Source: Acidisarcina sp963790505 (GTDB lineage: Bacteria; Acidobacteriota; Terriglobia; Terriglobales; Acidobacteriaceae). Taken from it: a DNA stretch of 64,000 nt. The stretch is from contig CAWBOT010000004.1 of assembly GCA_963790505.1 (NCBI GenBank), positions 1,364,001 to 1,428,000 of the forward strand. Reading direction: 5' to 3'. How positions within the stretch are numbered: position 1 is the stretch's first letter; each line of letters opens with the position of its first letter. Shown one piece after another: positions 9,153 to 17,614 of this stretch. The translations under genes were made by a program, and so were the position numbers. The notes beneath the pieces are model-generated. The model did not search any database. It was not told the origin of the DNA and worked only from the letters and a program-made list of their open reading frames with translations.

Positions 9153-10492
9153 CTCCAAACTGGCGTAGCCGCCAGCATCGGGTCGCCGTTCTCATTGAGC
9201 ATCACAGGAATCTCCAGCGTCACCCGTGTCCCTCGCCCCGGCCGGCTCGTCACGTCAAAGCGCGCCGCCTCGCCGTAGAGTACCTCCAGCCGCTCGCGCA
9301 CATTCTTCATACCGATGCCGGTGCCCTTGCGAACGACGCCGCCTCCGGGCGTTCGCGCCGACTCGCCCATGCCCACGCCGTCGTCTTCCACCTCGATCAT
9401 CATGCTGGTCTCGCGCAGGCGGCTGCGCATGGTAATGGTGCCGCCGCTGATGCGCGGCTCGATGCCGTGCTTGATGCTGTTCTCAATCAAGGGCTGCAGC
9501 AACATGCTGGGTACGAGCATTTCGAGCGTAGCTGGATCGATATCTTTGACCACGCGCAGCTTGTCTGCGCCAAATCGAACGACTTCAATGCCGAGATAAT
9601 CCTCGGTGAAGTTCAGCTCTTCGCGCAATGCGACGAAAGTGTCGTGCTCTTTGAGGAGGGAGCGCAGGATGTTGGCCAGGCGCACAATCATCTCTCTCGC
9701 CATCTCGGGGCGGAAGCGCACCAGCGAAGCGATCGAATTGAGAGTGTTGAAGAGGAAGTGTGGATTGATCTGGCGCTGCAAAGCATCGAAGCGCGCTTCC
9801 AGCAGCAGCCGCTTTTGTTCCTCAAGCTTGTGCTCAATGCGGATCGCGTTCCATATCTTCAACTGAATGCCTACGACCATCGCTGCGCAGGCATAGACCG
9901 CGAGACGAATCAGCCAGGTTGGCGCGATCAAGGCGAAGAGGCGCGCCGGGTAGGCCTCGGCGAGCCACTCGCGCGCGATCTCCATACCTACGATGAGGAC
10001 TAAAAGCAGGATCTGTCGGTCGAAGCGCGGTTTGCGTAAATTGCGGCGAACCCAGCGGTAGATGCTCAGATCGACAAAGGGCGAGAAGGACCAGACCTCA
10101 TCCGCGGTGACCAGGCGCCCATAGGTGCCGGCGATCAGCGCTACGGTGAGATTGAAGGGCAGCGTCAGGTATTCGTGGTTAAACATGGCCGGTACCGAGA
10201 GCAGCGCCCCCCCCGCCATCGCCGAGAGCGGCCCCAGCAAAACCCCAAGGATGATAACTGTTTCGAAGGCGATGTCCGCCGCGTAGAAGTTCGGGACGAT
10301 GATGCGCACCCAGACGCCTAACGTAAGGGGGATGCAAATCCACGCCAGCAGGCTGATCGTGTGCGCGCCGCTCCGGTTCTCTTCAAAGAGCAGGTTCTGG
10401 AAGCTGCGTGAGCGCGCGAGGGCGCTCGAAACCGAGGCGGCAACGCCCAGCTTGACCAGCAGCGTAATCAGAATGAGGGTGGAATCGAACAC
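9119..10492 (-). CDS. LytS/YehU-type sensor histidine kinase
   Basis: 457 residues, GTG start. The first 210 residues hold about six hydrophobic segments, then a short coiled coil leads into RQINPHFLFNTLNSIASL, the phosphoacceptor motif of the His_kinase family (PF06580 type). The ATP-binding domain shows PLIENSIKHGIEP (N box), EDDGVGMG (G1) and GTGIGMKNV (G2). Such kinases sit in the inner membrane and usually pair with a LytTR response regulator, but none is adjacent, so the partner must be elsewhere. Converges on and overlaps bshA by 34 bases. Confidence 0.85.
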   Translation of the reverse strand: MFDSTLILITLLVKLGVAASVSSALARSRSFQNLLFEENRSGAHTISLLAWICIPLTLGVWVRIIVPNFYAADIAFETVIILGVLLGPLSAMAGGALLSVPAMFNHEYLTLPFNLTVALIAGTYGRLVTADEVWSFSPFVDLSIYRWVRRNLRKPRFDRQILLLVLIVGMEIAREWLAEAYPARLFALIAPTWLIRLAVYACAAMVVGIQLKIWNAIRIEHKLEEQKRLLLEARFDALQRQINPHFLFNTLNSIASLVRFRPEMAREMIVRLANILRSLLKEHDTFVALREELNFTEDYLGIEVVRFGADKLRVVKDIDPATLEMLVPSMLLQPLIENSIKHGIEPRISGGTITMRSRLRETSMMIEVEDDGVGMGESARTPGGGVVRKGTGIGMKNVRERLEVLYGEAARFDVTSRPGRGTRVTLEIPVMLNENGDPMLAATPVWSQPVSRASTSS

Positions 10493-10648
10493 ACCCTTAC
10501 TGTAACGCTTTCGATCCCGCCGAGACGGATTGGGGCGGCGTTATCAGTCCCGAAGGCCATGCCGAAAGCGTGGTTGCAATTGGGTATGCGGCAATCGGCC
10601 GGTGCCCGCGAAACTAAACGGGGCTTGCTGCATCCGTATACTTAAGAT

Positions 10649-11311
10649 ATGCCTTTCGAGATCGTGAAAAAATTAGCGGATGCCGACTTTCCCACTCGTT
10701 GGGGACACTTCCGCATCCTCGGTTACGAAGGGTTATTGGTCGGCGCCAGGCCCTGCTGCGAACACTCCAACGCGCCGCTCGCGCAAAAAGAAGAGCTGGT
10801 CGCGCTCATCATGGGCGATATCTACAGTGAGCCGCCGATCGTTCGCATCCACTCGCAATGCCTCACAGGAGATGTATTTGGCTCGCTACGCTGCGACTGC
10901 AGATTGCAGCTGGAGCTTGCTCTCAAAGCTATTGGCGATGCGGGGGCGGGCATACTTCTCTATGAGGAAAAAGAGGGTCGCGGCATAGGCCTGATGGCCA
11001 AGCTCAAGGCCTACGAACTTCAGGACCAGGGCATGGATACGGTTGAGGCCAACGTCGCTCTTGGCTTTCGAGCCGATTGTCGCGAATTCGAGCTACCCGC
11101 AGAGGTGCTCAAAGATCTCGGCGTCTCCGAAGTCCGCCTGATGACCAATAATCCGGAGAAGGTCGAGGCCCTCGAAGCGGCGGGAATCCGAGTCGTCGAA
11201 CGTATCTCGGCTGAGGTCGAGCCGCTTGAGTCCTTCGAGCGCTATCTCCAGACAAAGCACGAAAAGATGGGGCACATTCTCGGCAGCCTCTCCGAGCGCA
11301 CTGTCGGGTAG
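10649..11311 (+). CDS. ribA: GTP cyclohydrolase II
   Basis: Opens GTP to the pyrimidine precursor of riboflavin. 220 residues, single RibA domain without a fused RibB. Zinc ligands C71, C82 and C84 sit in RIHSQCLTGDVFGSLRCDC; the EEKEGRGIGLMAK loop and the TNNPEKVEAL segment are also characteristic. It is monocistronic, divergent from the kinase; I see no FMN-riboswitch-like structure in the 156-base leader region. Confidence 0.92.
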   Translation: MPFEIVKKLADADFPTRWGHFRILGYEGLLVGARPCCEHSNAPLAQKEELVALIMGDIYSEPPIVRIHSQCLTGDVFGSLRCDCRLQLELALKAIGDAGAGILLYEEKEGRGIGLMAKLKAYELQDQGMDTVEANVALGFRADCREFELPAEVLKDLGVSEVRLMTNNPEKVEALEAAGIRVVERISAEVEPLESFERYLQTKHEKMGHILGSLSERTVG

Positions 11312-11554
11312 CCAGACCGCACAATTCTTACTAATAGCGGTCCATTCTGACCATCAATAGTTATCAAAAGGTCATCGGCGTTGCTTCGCCGGGCAACCTT
11401 CCCTCCCGCAACAAAATCCGACGTAAGGCGTTTGTACGAAACAAGAAACAAGGCCCAACGGAGGATATCCGGGGCCGGAGAGAAGCTGCTCCATCCGCGC
11501 AAGCCGCTGCCGTAAATGTTTGCGGATACCGAAGGACGGACCGGCAAGGACAAA

Positions 11555-12790
11555 ATGAAAATCGCTCGCTACCTTCGCACGCTACTGCTCGCAGCCACCG
11601 TGCTGGCTGTCCCGGCCGCTTCCTTCGCCGGGGTTTTTATCTCGATCGGCATCGCCCCTCCGCCCCTCCCCGTCTATGAACAGCCCGCTATCCCCGCTGA
11701 CGGCTACATGTGGACGCCAGGCTATTGGGCATGGAGCGATTATGGGGGTTACTACTGGGTTCCAGGGACCTGGGTGCAGCCGCCGCAAGTTGGCGTTTTG
11801 TGGACCCCTGGCTACTGGGGTTGGAATAACGGGGCTTATATCTACAATGCGGGTTATTGGGGACCGCATATCGGTTTCTATGGTGGAGTCAACTACGGAT
11901 ACGGATATGGCGGATCAGGCTATGAGGGCGGGTACTGGAACAACGGCCATTTCGCCTACAACCGCTCGGTGAATAACGTCAGCAACGTCCACATCACCAA
12001 CGTCTACAACAAAACGGTGATTAACAATACGACGATCAACCGCACCAGCTTCAACGGCGGGAGCGGCGGCATCCAGGCCCGACCGACGGCCCAGGAGCAG
12101 GCGGCCGTCAGAGAAAACCATATTCAACCGACTGCAGCCCAGGTCCAGCACGTCAACCAAGCCCAAAGCAACCCGCAACTGCGCGCGTCTGAGAACGGTG
12201 GCAGGCCAGCCATAGCTGCTACCTCGCGGCCGGCTGACTTCAAGAGTGCGGTTCCCGCCCGTGAAGCTGGCGGAAGGGTCGACACCGCAGCGTATAAAGC
12301 AGCGGCCAGCAACGGCGGCAAACTGCCTCCGAATATGAAGGATCCTGGCGGCAATACGCCGGCAAATCGTGCTGCCAACAATGCCGAGGCTCGCCCTTCC
12401 ACTTCGAACAACCACGCAACCGAGGCGCGGCCAACGGTAGCCTCCAACTCGGAACGACCGGCGCCGAATGCAAGACCAGCGGCAATTTCACCGACCAAAC
12501 CGGCTGCGCCTGCAGCGAAACCGGCTGCCCCGGCGACTCGTCCCGCGACCGAAACACCGCGGCCAGAAGCAAGGCCGGAAACCACCCGCCCCGAGACCGA
12601 AAGCCGGCCTGCAGCGCAGCCTAAGCCTGTGGCGCAACCGAAGGTTCAGACGCAGGCGAAGGCTCAGCCCAGGCCCCAGTCAGAGCCCAGGCCCCAGGCG
12701 CAACCCAAGCCAGTTGCACAATCGCATCCTCAGCAACCCCACCCTCAACCCAAGCAGAATGCTCATGAAGGCGAGAACAAACAGAAATAA
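11555..12790 (+). CDS. secreted YXWGXW-repeat protein with Pro/Ala/Gln-rich tail
   Basis: 411 residues. A signal peptide (MKIARYLRTLLLAATVLAVP, cleavage after SFA) is followed by three aromatic repeats of the form GYxWTPGYWxW/YYWVPGTW (residues 50-100), the YXWGXW pattern of unknown function seen in many proteobacterial and acidobacterial exported proteins. Next comes a Gly/Tyr/Asn-rich stretch, then 200 residues of low-complexity Ala/Pro/Arg/Gln sequence ending in PQ-PHPQ runs. AAGGA five bases before the ATG at 11555 rejects the upstream in-frame start at 11516. Probably periplasmic or surface-attached. Ends at a strong terminator. Confidence 0.75.
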   Translation: MKIARYLRTLLLAATVLAVPAASFAGVFISIGIAPPPLPVYEQPAIPADGYMWTPGYWAWSDYGGYYWVPGTWVQPPQVGVLWTPGYWGWNNGAYIYNAGYWGPHIGFYGGVNYGYGYGGSGYEGGYWNNGHFAYNRSVNNVSNVHITNVYNKTVINNTTINRTSFNGGSGGIQARPTAQEQAAVRENHIQPTAAQVQHVNQAQSNPQLRASENGGRPAIAATSRPADFKSAVPAREAGGRVDTAAYKAAASNGGKLPPNMKDPGGNTPANRAANNAEARPSTSNNHATEARPTVASNSERPAPNARPAAISPTKPAAPAAKPAAPATRPATETPRPEARPETTRPETESRPAAQPKPVAQPKVQTQAKAQPRPQSEPRPQAQPKPVAQSHPQQPHPQPKQNAHEGENKQK

Positions 12791-12815
12791 CCAGTCTGAA
12801 ATGTTGCTGCACGCG

Positions 12816-12843
12816 AAACGGCCCGCCAAACCTGGCGGGCCGT
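12816..12843. terminator. bidirectional hairpin terminator
   Basis: Perfect 12-bp stem, AACGGCCCGCCA and TGGCGGGCCGTT, with loop AACC, between two convergent genes. Downstream on the plus strand is TTACTTTCT; on the minus strand the right arm's complement leads into TTTCG. It can serve both genes. Confidence 0.75.
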
Positions 12844-12866
12844 TACTTTCTACAGAATGAAATTAG

Positions 12867-13337
12867 CTAGAGCAGCTTCCCCGCTGCAAGGTCTCGAACG
12901 AGATTGCGGTCCGCCGCGAGGAAGTCATACGTGGGCAGGGCGGTCAGTTCGCACCAGCGCAAATCATTGAAAATCCTATTAGTAATCTCCCCGCCGAATT
13001 CATGTACGGCAAAGAACTGCAGATCGACGGCGCGCCCACTCCGATAGGTATGACGCATATGGGCGATGCGCGCACCAATCTTGGCGTCGATGCCCAACTC
13101 TTCCTCAAGTTCGCGGGCCAAGGCTTGCTCGGCGCTTTCGCCAGGCTCCATCTTGCCCCCAGGAAATTCCCATTTCAGGGCCATCGGCTGATCGGGGCGG
13201 CGCTGGCAGATCAACACCTCGCGCCCGCGCAGAATCAGCGCGACGGCGACCAGCCGGACACTTCTTTCGCTGGAGTCAGATTTTCGCCCAACTTCCGGCA
13301 CTGCGGCGAGTTGGGACTTCTCCACATTCACGTCCAC
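12867..13337 (-). CDS. Nudix hydrolase, MutT-like
   Basis: 156 residues, GTG start. The Nudix box is complete: G-GKMEPGESAEQALARELEEE-LG, with the REUXEE core glutamates that bind magnesium. FPGGKMEPGES preceded by LKWEF is the context of MutT/8-oxo-dGTP diphosphatases, so removal of oxidised nucleotides is the best guess. About 30 polar residues precede the domain; the true start could be slightly further in. Confidence 0.8.
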   Translation of the reverse strand: MDVNVEKSQLAAVPEVGRKSDSSERSVRLVAVALILRGREVLICQRRPDQPMALKWEFPGGKMEPGESAEQALARELEEELGIDAKIGARIAHMRHTYRSGRAVDLQFFAVHEFGGEITNRIFNDLRWCELTALPTYDFLAADRNLVRDLAAGKLL

Positions 13338-13354
13338 TCTAGTTTAGACGTTAT

Positions 13355-14188
13355 TCAGCCTGAAACATTGGCAGCGGGCAAATTGCCATCTTTGATCGCA
13401 GGGCAAGAGTTCCGGACGAAGAGCTCAGGGTGGATCACCCCGGCAAGGGCCTTCAGTCCTTCGACCAGGGATGGCGCCGGGGTATTAAGCAACTCGTCTG
13501 GAATGCAGACCGCTCGCTGAGCGCGAACCGCGCGAAGATGTTGCCAGCTGCGCATGGCGATCACCCGATCCACCGGAACGCGGCTTCCGGCTCCGCACCA
13601 TGCCAGCACAATGACCTCCGGGTCGGCGCTAGCGATCGCCTCTGCGGTGGTCGCTTTTCCCGCATCGCCGAGGAAAACTCCGCCTGCGGCTTCGACCAGT
13701 TCTCGCACCCACGGCTGCGAGTGGATCAACGGTTTGCCCCACTCTTCGCAGTAGACCAGCGGCTTGTTCTTGGCAGCAGCCGCGATGTCGGCAATGCCTG
13801 CAATTGCTTCCCGCATATCGTGGACAACCCGGCGCGCACGCTCGGCCTCGCCAACCACACCTCCGATCAGCTGAATGTCGCCATAGATGTCGGCCAGGCG
13901 ATGCGGGGCAAGCGCCAGTACGGGAATTCCGGTTTTCAGGATCGCTGCCAGTGATGCCTGGCGGTAGGGGACCGAGGCAATCACGAGATCGGGATGGAGC
14001 GCCACAATCTCTGCCATGTCACTCGACCACGAATCCCGCACAACGGCGAGATCTCGGGATCGCAACTCCGGCGCCGCCTCGAGACAGTAACGAGTGCAAC
14101 CGATGAGCGTATCAAGTCGACCGAGCGATTGCAGGGTCAGACTAATGCTTGGCTGCAAAGACAGGATTCGTATTCGGTTCATTGCCAC
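13355..14188 (-). CDS. BtuF-like cobalamin/siderophore-binding protein without signal peptide
   Basis: 277 residues of the helical-backbone metal-receptor fold (periplasmic_binding_2). The N-terminus begins ILSLQPSISLTLQSLG, which is the first strand of the mature domain, so there is no export signal. LVIASVPYRQASLAAIL and WCGAGSRVPVDRV fit the two lobes. Cytosolic members of this family are annotated as cobalamin-binding proteins; no permease or ATPase is next to it. Its start overlaps the end of the small membrane gene upstream by 10 bases, suggesting co-transcription. Confidence 0.65.
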   Translation of the reverse strand: MAMNRIRILSLQPSISLTLQSLGRLDTLIGCTRYCLEAAPELRSRDLAVVRDSWSSDMAEIVALHPDLVIASVPYRQASLAAILKTGIPVLALAPHRLADIYGDIQLIGGVVGEAERARRVVHDMREAIAGIADIAAAAKNKPLVYCEEWGKPLIHSQPWVRELVEAAGGVFLGDAGKATTAEAIASADPEVIVLAWCGAGSRVPVDRVIAMRSWQHLRAVRAQRAVCIPDELLNTPAPSLVEGLKALAGVIHPELFVRNSCPAIKDGNLPAANVSG

Positions 14189-14466
14189 TGGTTTTTATGC
14201 CGCTCCAGCCACCAGCAGGGCTGATCTTCGTTGTGAGGAAAGATCGACTTGACGCAGGGCTGGGCGACAGAACCGAGATAGTCGAACTCCTCCTTCTGGC
14301 CTTTCAGTGGAGTCGCCAGGTACTGATTTACGGTAACGGTGCCCAGTCCGGAGCGGTGGGCCATCCTCACACCGAGCGCAGCCCAGTCAGCGAAATAGAT
14401 GACGACCGCGCCGATGAGTAACCATTTCAATGACCGCGCCAGGGCTTTGGACATGTTGAATTCCAT
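14179..14466 (-). CDS. small membrane-anchored hypothetical protein
   Basis: 95 residues, unrecognised. One N-terminal transmembrane helix (SLKWLLIGAVVIYFADWAAL) and a polar C-terminal domain of 65 residues with two cysteines, probably exported. ATG at 14466 is chosen because GAGG lies six bases upstream; a TTG at 14481 is open but lacks a site. Overlaps the BtuF-like gene by 10 bases. Confidence 0.6.
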   Translation of the reverse strand: MEFNMSKALARSLKWLLIGAVVIYFADWAALGVRMAHRSGLGTVTVNQYLATPLKGQKEEFDYLGSVAQPCVKSIFPHNEDQPCWWLERHKNQWQ

Positions 14467-14540
14467 CCTAATCCTCGCCAAATATATCCAAGGACTTTGA
14501 CATGCACGCTACGCTACTGTAGCTAAGAAAGGGAGGCTGA

Positions 14541-14852
14541 ATGACAGATGCAGAGAGAATTCGCCAATACGCCCGGCAAACTTACATTCAGCCGGCTATC
14601 CAGCGCCAGGAACGGGAAGTCCAGATAAGGGCCGGGGATGTACATAGGGCAATGCAGTTACGTCATCAACACCCAAATGTCTGCCAGGCGCTGAAGTCAA
14701 ATATCTTCTTGAAGGACAACGACTTAAAATTGAAATCCGAGGATGGGCCGCAATCCGGGCAAAGCTCCACGATGGTCTTCACCTACCAGTCCCCGAAGGC
14801 ACCTCGCCTCAGCAAAATAGCGAGCCGCCAAGTTCAGGGTCAAACCTGCTGA
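14541..14852 (+). CDS. small conserved hypothetical protein upstream of a PIN toxin
   Basis: 103 residues. The first 83 residues (IRQYARQTYIQPAIQR, then EVQIRAGDVHRAMQLRHQHP and STMVFTY) look like a conserved small basic family I cannot name. The last 20 residues (after VFTYQ) look random, and at that point the neighbouring frame takes over with an antitoxin-like tail, so the natural C-terminus may have been lost by a one-base deletion near 14787. Good start context (GGGAGG eight bases upstream). Confidence 0.45.
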   Translation: MTDAERIRQYARQTYIQPAIQRQEREVQIRAGDVHRAMQLRHQHPNVCQALKSNIFLKDNDLKLKSEDGPQSGQSSTMVFTYQSPKAPRLSKIASRQVQGQTC

Positions 14853-14986
14853 AGTTGCTGGAACTCAGGGGGATTGGTAAGGAACTCTTCGCGTCGCTGG
14901 GCGGCGGAGAAAATTTCATTCGCAGCGAACGCAAGGCATTTGCGGATGCGATCGAAAAGCAAGACCGCGAGCGCGGATTGCTATGA
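14786..14986 (+). pseudogene. startless antitoxin-like tail
   Basis: A frame open from 14648 has no ATG or GTG, but its end (LLKLLELRGIGKELFASLGG, then RSERKAFADAIEKQDRERGLL) reads like the charged toxin-binding tail of an antitoxin, and its TGA overlaps the PIN toxin ATG as ATGA, the usual coupling in toxin-antitoxin operons. Either it was fused to the preceding small gene before a one-base deletion near 14787, or it uses a TTG within this stretch. I cannot decide. Confidence 0.35.
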
Positions 14987-15407
14987 GCATGATCTATTGG
15001 GACACGATGCTCTTTGTCTATCTCATCGAGGAAAATCCGGAACACATAGAACGGTTGAAAGACTTGTCTTGCAGATGGCGGAGCGTGGCGACACGCTCTG
15101 CACCAGCATTTTCACCAGGGGGGAAGCGCTAGTCGGTGCACAAGGGTCAGGAGGCGACCAGGCCGCGCAGAAGTTGCGCGATTACCTGCGGCCTCCGATT
15201 GTGGACCTCCTTCCCTTCACGCTCGAAACTGCCGATCACTACGCCTGCATTCGCGCTACCAACCGTGTTTCGCCCGCCGATGCCATCCACCTCGCAAGCG
15301 CAGCGACTGCGGGAGTCGACCTATTCCTCACCAGCGACCCGCGCCTGAAGCGCATGATCGTCCCCGGCATCCAGTTTGTCGCGGGCATGGATGTCGATCT
15401 CTTCTAA
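14983..15407 (+). pseudogene. PIN-domain (VapC-like) ribonuclease toxin, frameshifted
   Basis: VapC-type toxins cut tRNA or mRNA using four acidic residues. The N-terminus, MSMIYWDTMLFVYLIEENPE, supplies the first aspartate in one frame; near 15053 one base appears missing and the rest continues in another frame with TRGEALV (glutamate), SPADAIHLA and FLTSDPRLKR (aspartates). All active-site residues are present, so a single base decides whether it works. It follows an antitoxin-like tail with ATGA overlap. Could be true inactivation or a sequencing error. Confidence 0.65.
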
Positions 15408-15476
15408 GCGAGCCAGGGCGGCGCTATACTGACCTCAGAAATCCCCTGAGGCTCTCCGCCGGAAGGGAGGCGCGAC

Positions 15477-15809
15477 GTGTTCCGCGAACTCGCCAAAGCC
15501 ATTGCCCTCGTTCTTAGCATCGTCTCGCTCTACGCCTTGCTGGGGAGTGCATTCTTCGAGCCAGTGCCCGGAAGTCCCTGGCAGCAGCGGCTCGTGCAAT
15601 CGCTCGAGACCCTGGCCATGAGTAGCTGCGTCTGCTTCGCCAGTGGACTGCTTTTCAGCATTACCACCCGCCCCGAGCCCCCGGTGGCGCGAACCCTTCC
15701 CGTTCGGCTCTTCTGGTGGACGCTCGGCTGCACCGTCCTGATGTTTCTGCTGTCGCGATATCTCGAGGTCTTCTACGTGCCGCTGTTATGGAAAAACCAG
15801 CCGCACTAG
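15477..15809 (+). CDS. small three-helix membrane protein
   Basis: 110 residues, GTG start with GGGAGG seven bases upstream. Three hydrophobic helices at about residues 8-27, 45-62 and 83-103 (LFWWTLGCTVLMFLLSRYL). Unrecognised; no motif suggests a function. Converges on the YbdK-type ligase gene. Confidence 0.5.
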   Translation: MFRELAKAIALVLSIVSLYALLGSAFFEPVPGSPWQQRLVQSLETLAMSSCVCFASGLLFSITTRPEPPVARTLPVRLFWWTLGCTVLMFLLSRYLEVFYVPLLWKNQPH

Positions 15810-15854
15810 AGCGTGGCCCAAGAGCTACGTTGGGTCGGGTCGACGACGCCCGCA

Positions 15855-16961
15855 TTAATACAGTCCCACCCGGGTCTCTTCCGCCATGAAGTCGACGACG
15901 GCGCTGAGGTCGGCGGTCTGCGCGAACCGCTTGATCTGGCGATCGGCTCCGGTGCCCATATCCATGATCGTGCGGATGTAGTTGATCTCCTCGCGGCTGT
16001 TCAGGCCGTCAACCACATCGTCGACAAACGCCAGGTATTCATGGATCAGTTCGCGTTCGTCGACCTCCGTTTCCTTGCCGAAGTCGATGAGTTTGCCGTC
16101 GAGGCCATAGCGGACGGCGCGCCACTTGTTCTCCATCAGCAGGGCGCGGGAGTAGTGGCGAAAATCCTGGTTACGTTTGTGAAGCTGGTGCAGCTTGGCG
16201 GCCGTCGCCTGGATGAGCGCGGCAATGGCCAGGGTTTCTTCGGCGCGCATGGGGAGGTCGCAAACGCGTACCTCCACGGTGTTGAAGAAGGGGTGCGGGC
16301 GGATGTCCCACCAGATCTTCTTGGCGTTATCGAGGCAGTTGGTCTTGATGAGTAGCTTCACGAAGTTGTCGTATTCGCTGAAGCTGGAGAACTCGTCAGG
16401 AATGTTGGTGCGTGGAAACTTATCGAAGACCTTTGCGCGATAGCTCTTAAGGCCGGTATTGTCGCCGCGCCAGAAGGGCGAGTTGGTGGAGAGCGCGAGG
16501 ATATGGGGCAGGAAATAGCGCAGCGAATTCATTACTCGGATCGCGGCCTCTTTATCCTCAATGCCGATATGCACGTGGAGGCCGAAGATGAGGTTGGCAC
16601 GGGCAACGGTCTGCAGATCCTCCACCACACGGCGGTAACGCTCGTCGGGATAAATCTCCTGCTTGCGCCAGTCGGCAAAGGGGTGCGTTGCCCCGGCGAC
16701 CAGCAGGAGGCCGTTCTGCTCGGCGAGCTGGATCATCTGGCGGCGGAGATCGAAGAGGTCTTCGCGGGCCTCTTTGATGGTGGGGCAAATCTGCGTGCCA
16801 ACCTCGACGACCGACTGGTGCATCTCGGCCTTCACTCGCTCCTCGAGCCGGCGCTTACCCTCCGCGAGCATCTCGGTGGCGATGTGGGAACGCAGATCGC
16901 GGGTGACCGGATCGACCGTCTGGTATTCCTCTTCAATGCCGATGTTGAACGTAGGCTGCAT
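15855..16961 (-). CDS. YbdK-type carboxylate-amine ligase (glutamate-cysteine ligase 2 family)
   Basis: 368 residues. N-terminal GIEEEYQTVDP is the hallmark of the GCS2/YbdK family; HQSVVEVGTQICP, HVHIGIEDKEAAI and VEVRVCDLPM follow at the expected spacing and include metal- and ATP-binding glutamates. Members make gamma-glutamyl-type amide bonds; YbdK of E. coli has weak glutamate-cysteine ligase activity. An ATP-grasp ligase lies upstream on the same strand (17615-18655), separated by a VapB gene and a small ORF. Together they could build a peptide-like metabolite in two ATP-dependent steps. Confidence 0.85.
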   Translation of the reverse strand: MQPTFNIGIEEEYQTVDPVTRDLRSHIATEMLAEGKRRLEERVKAEMHQSVVEVGTQICPTIKEAREDLFDLRRQMIQLAEQNGLLLVAGATHPFADWRKQEIYPDERYRRVVEDLQTVARANLIFGLHVHIGIEDKEAAIRVMNSLRYFLPHILALSTNSPFWRGDNTGLKSYRAKVFDKFPRTNIPDEFSSFSEYDNFVKLLIKTNCLDNAKKIWWDIRPHPFFNTVEVRVCDLPMRAEETLAIAALIQATAAKLHQLHKRNQDFRHYSRALLMENKWRAVRYGLDGKLIDFGKETEVDERELIHEYLAFVDDVVDGLNSREEINYIRTIMDMGTGADRQIKRFAQTADLSAVVDFMAEETRVGLY

Positions 16962-17056
16962 GGATTGGCACCTCGCCGCGACGCGTTTGAAAGTGGATGC
17001 GTTGCTACCTTTGTATTAGGGGTTGGGTTTTTGGGCAAGCGACGTTGCGAAATGGC

Positions 17057-17203
17057 CTAATAAGCAGGCTTATCGCACTGGACGGGATTGGCCTTCAGGC
17101 GTTGATAGACGAAGCGGTCTGGATTCCACCAGTAGCCAACACAAGTAAAGCGGGAGAGATAGCGGTTCTCCAATTCCTCGACGTATCCGAGGCTCCCGCC
17201 CAT
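17057..17203 (-). CDS. 48-residue ORF, possible relic
   Basis: MGGSLGYVEELENRYL, then VGYWWNPDRFVYQRLK and NPVQCDKPAY. The composition (Trp-Trp, two Cys, balanced charge) is that of a real protein end rather than noise, and the frame stays open for another 20 codons upstream without a start. It is the only recognisable content of the 390-base gap 16962-17352. Could be a genuine small protein or the 3' remnant of a larger gene. Confidence 0.3.
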   Translation of the reverse strand: MGGSLGYVEELENRYLSRFTCVGYWWNPDRFVYQRLKANPVQCDKPAY

Positions 17204-17352
17204 AGCGTTTGCAGCGAACCTTCCGCGGCCCTCGACCAGGACGTCTAGCCCCGCTGGGCCTTCGGTGGTTCACTTGTATTGGCGGTTGAGTTGAGGCAAG
17301 CTAGATTTGAGCAGACGGGTAGACTAGAGACGATCTAGGAGGCAGATCTGGT

Positions 17353-17607
17353 ATGCCATTTCTGATTGTCGAGGACGAAGATGCCGAGCGATTGGCGGCA
17401 GAAATAGCGAGAGCGACAGGACAGTCCATCGAAGCGGCGGTAATCGAGGCCTTAAGGGAAAAGCTCGATAGCTTGCCAAAGAAGCAAGAGCGCGAGGCGA
17501 GCTTTGACGAGTTGATCGCGATTGCCGACCGGATCGCTCATCGCGAGGAAGGGATGAAGGTTCCTCACGGTGAGCTGCTCTATGACGACCACGGTATGCC
17601 GAAATAG
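17353..17607 (+). CDS. orphan VapB-type antitoxin (Rv0623-like)
   Basis: 84 residues. DEDAERLAAEIARATGQSIE followed by AVIEALREKL is the ribbon-helix-helix-like DNA-binding half of the PSK/Rv0623 antitoxin family, and the C-terminus GELLYDDHGMPK is its standard toxin-binding end. AGGAGGC lies about nine bases before the ATG. A VapC toxin should start within a few bases of the stop, but the next gene is a ligase on the other strand ending eight bases away. So the toxin partner is missing. Confidence 0.75.
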   Translation: MPFLIVEDEDAERLAAEIARATGQSIEAAVIEALREKLDSLPKKQEREASFDELIAIADRIAHREEGMKVPHGELLYDDHGMPK

Positions 17608-17614
17608 TTGTGGG

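Noticed and set aside
10493..10648. FMN riboswitch upstream of ribA
   Set aside because: The leader is short and I see none of the conserved RFN-element segments.
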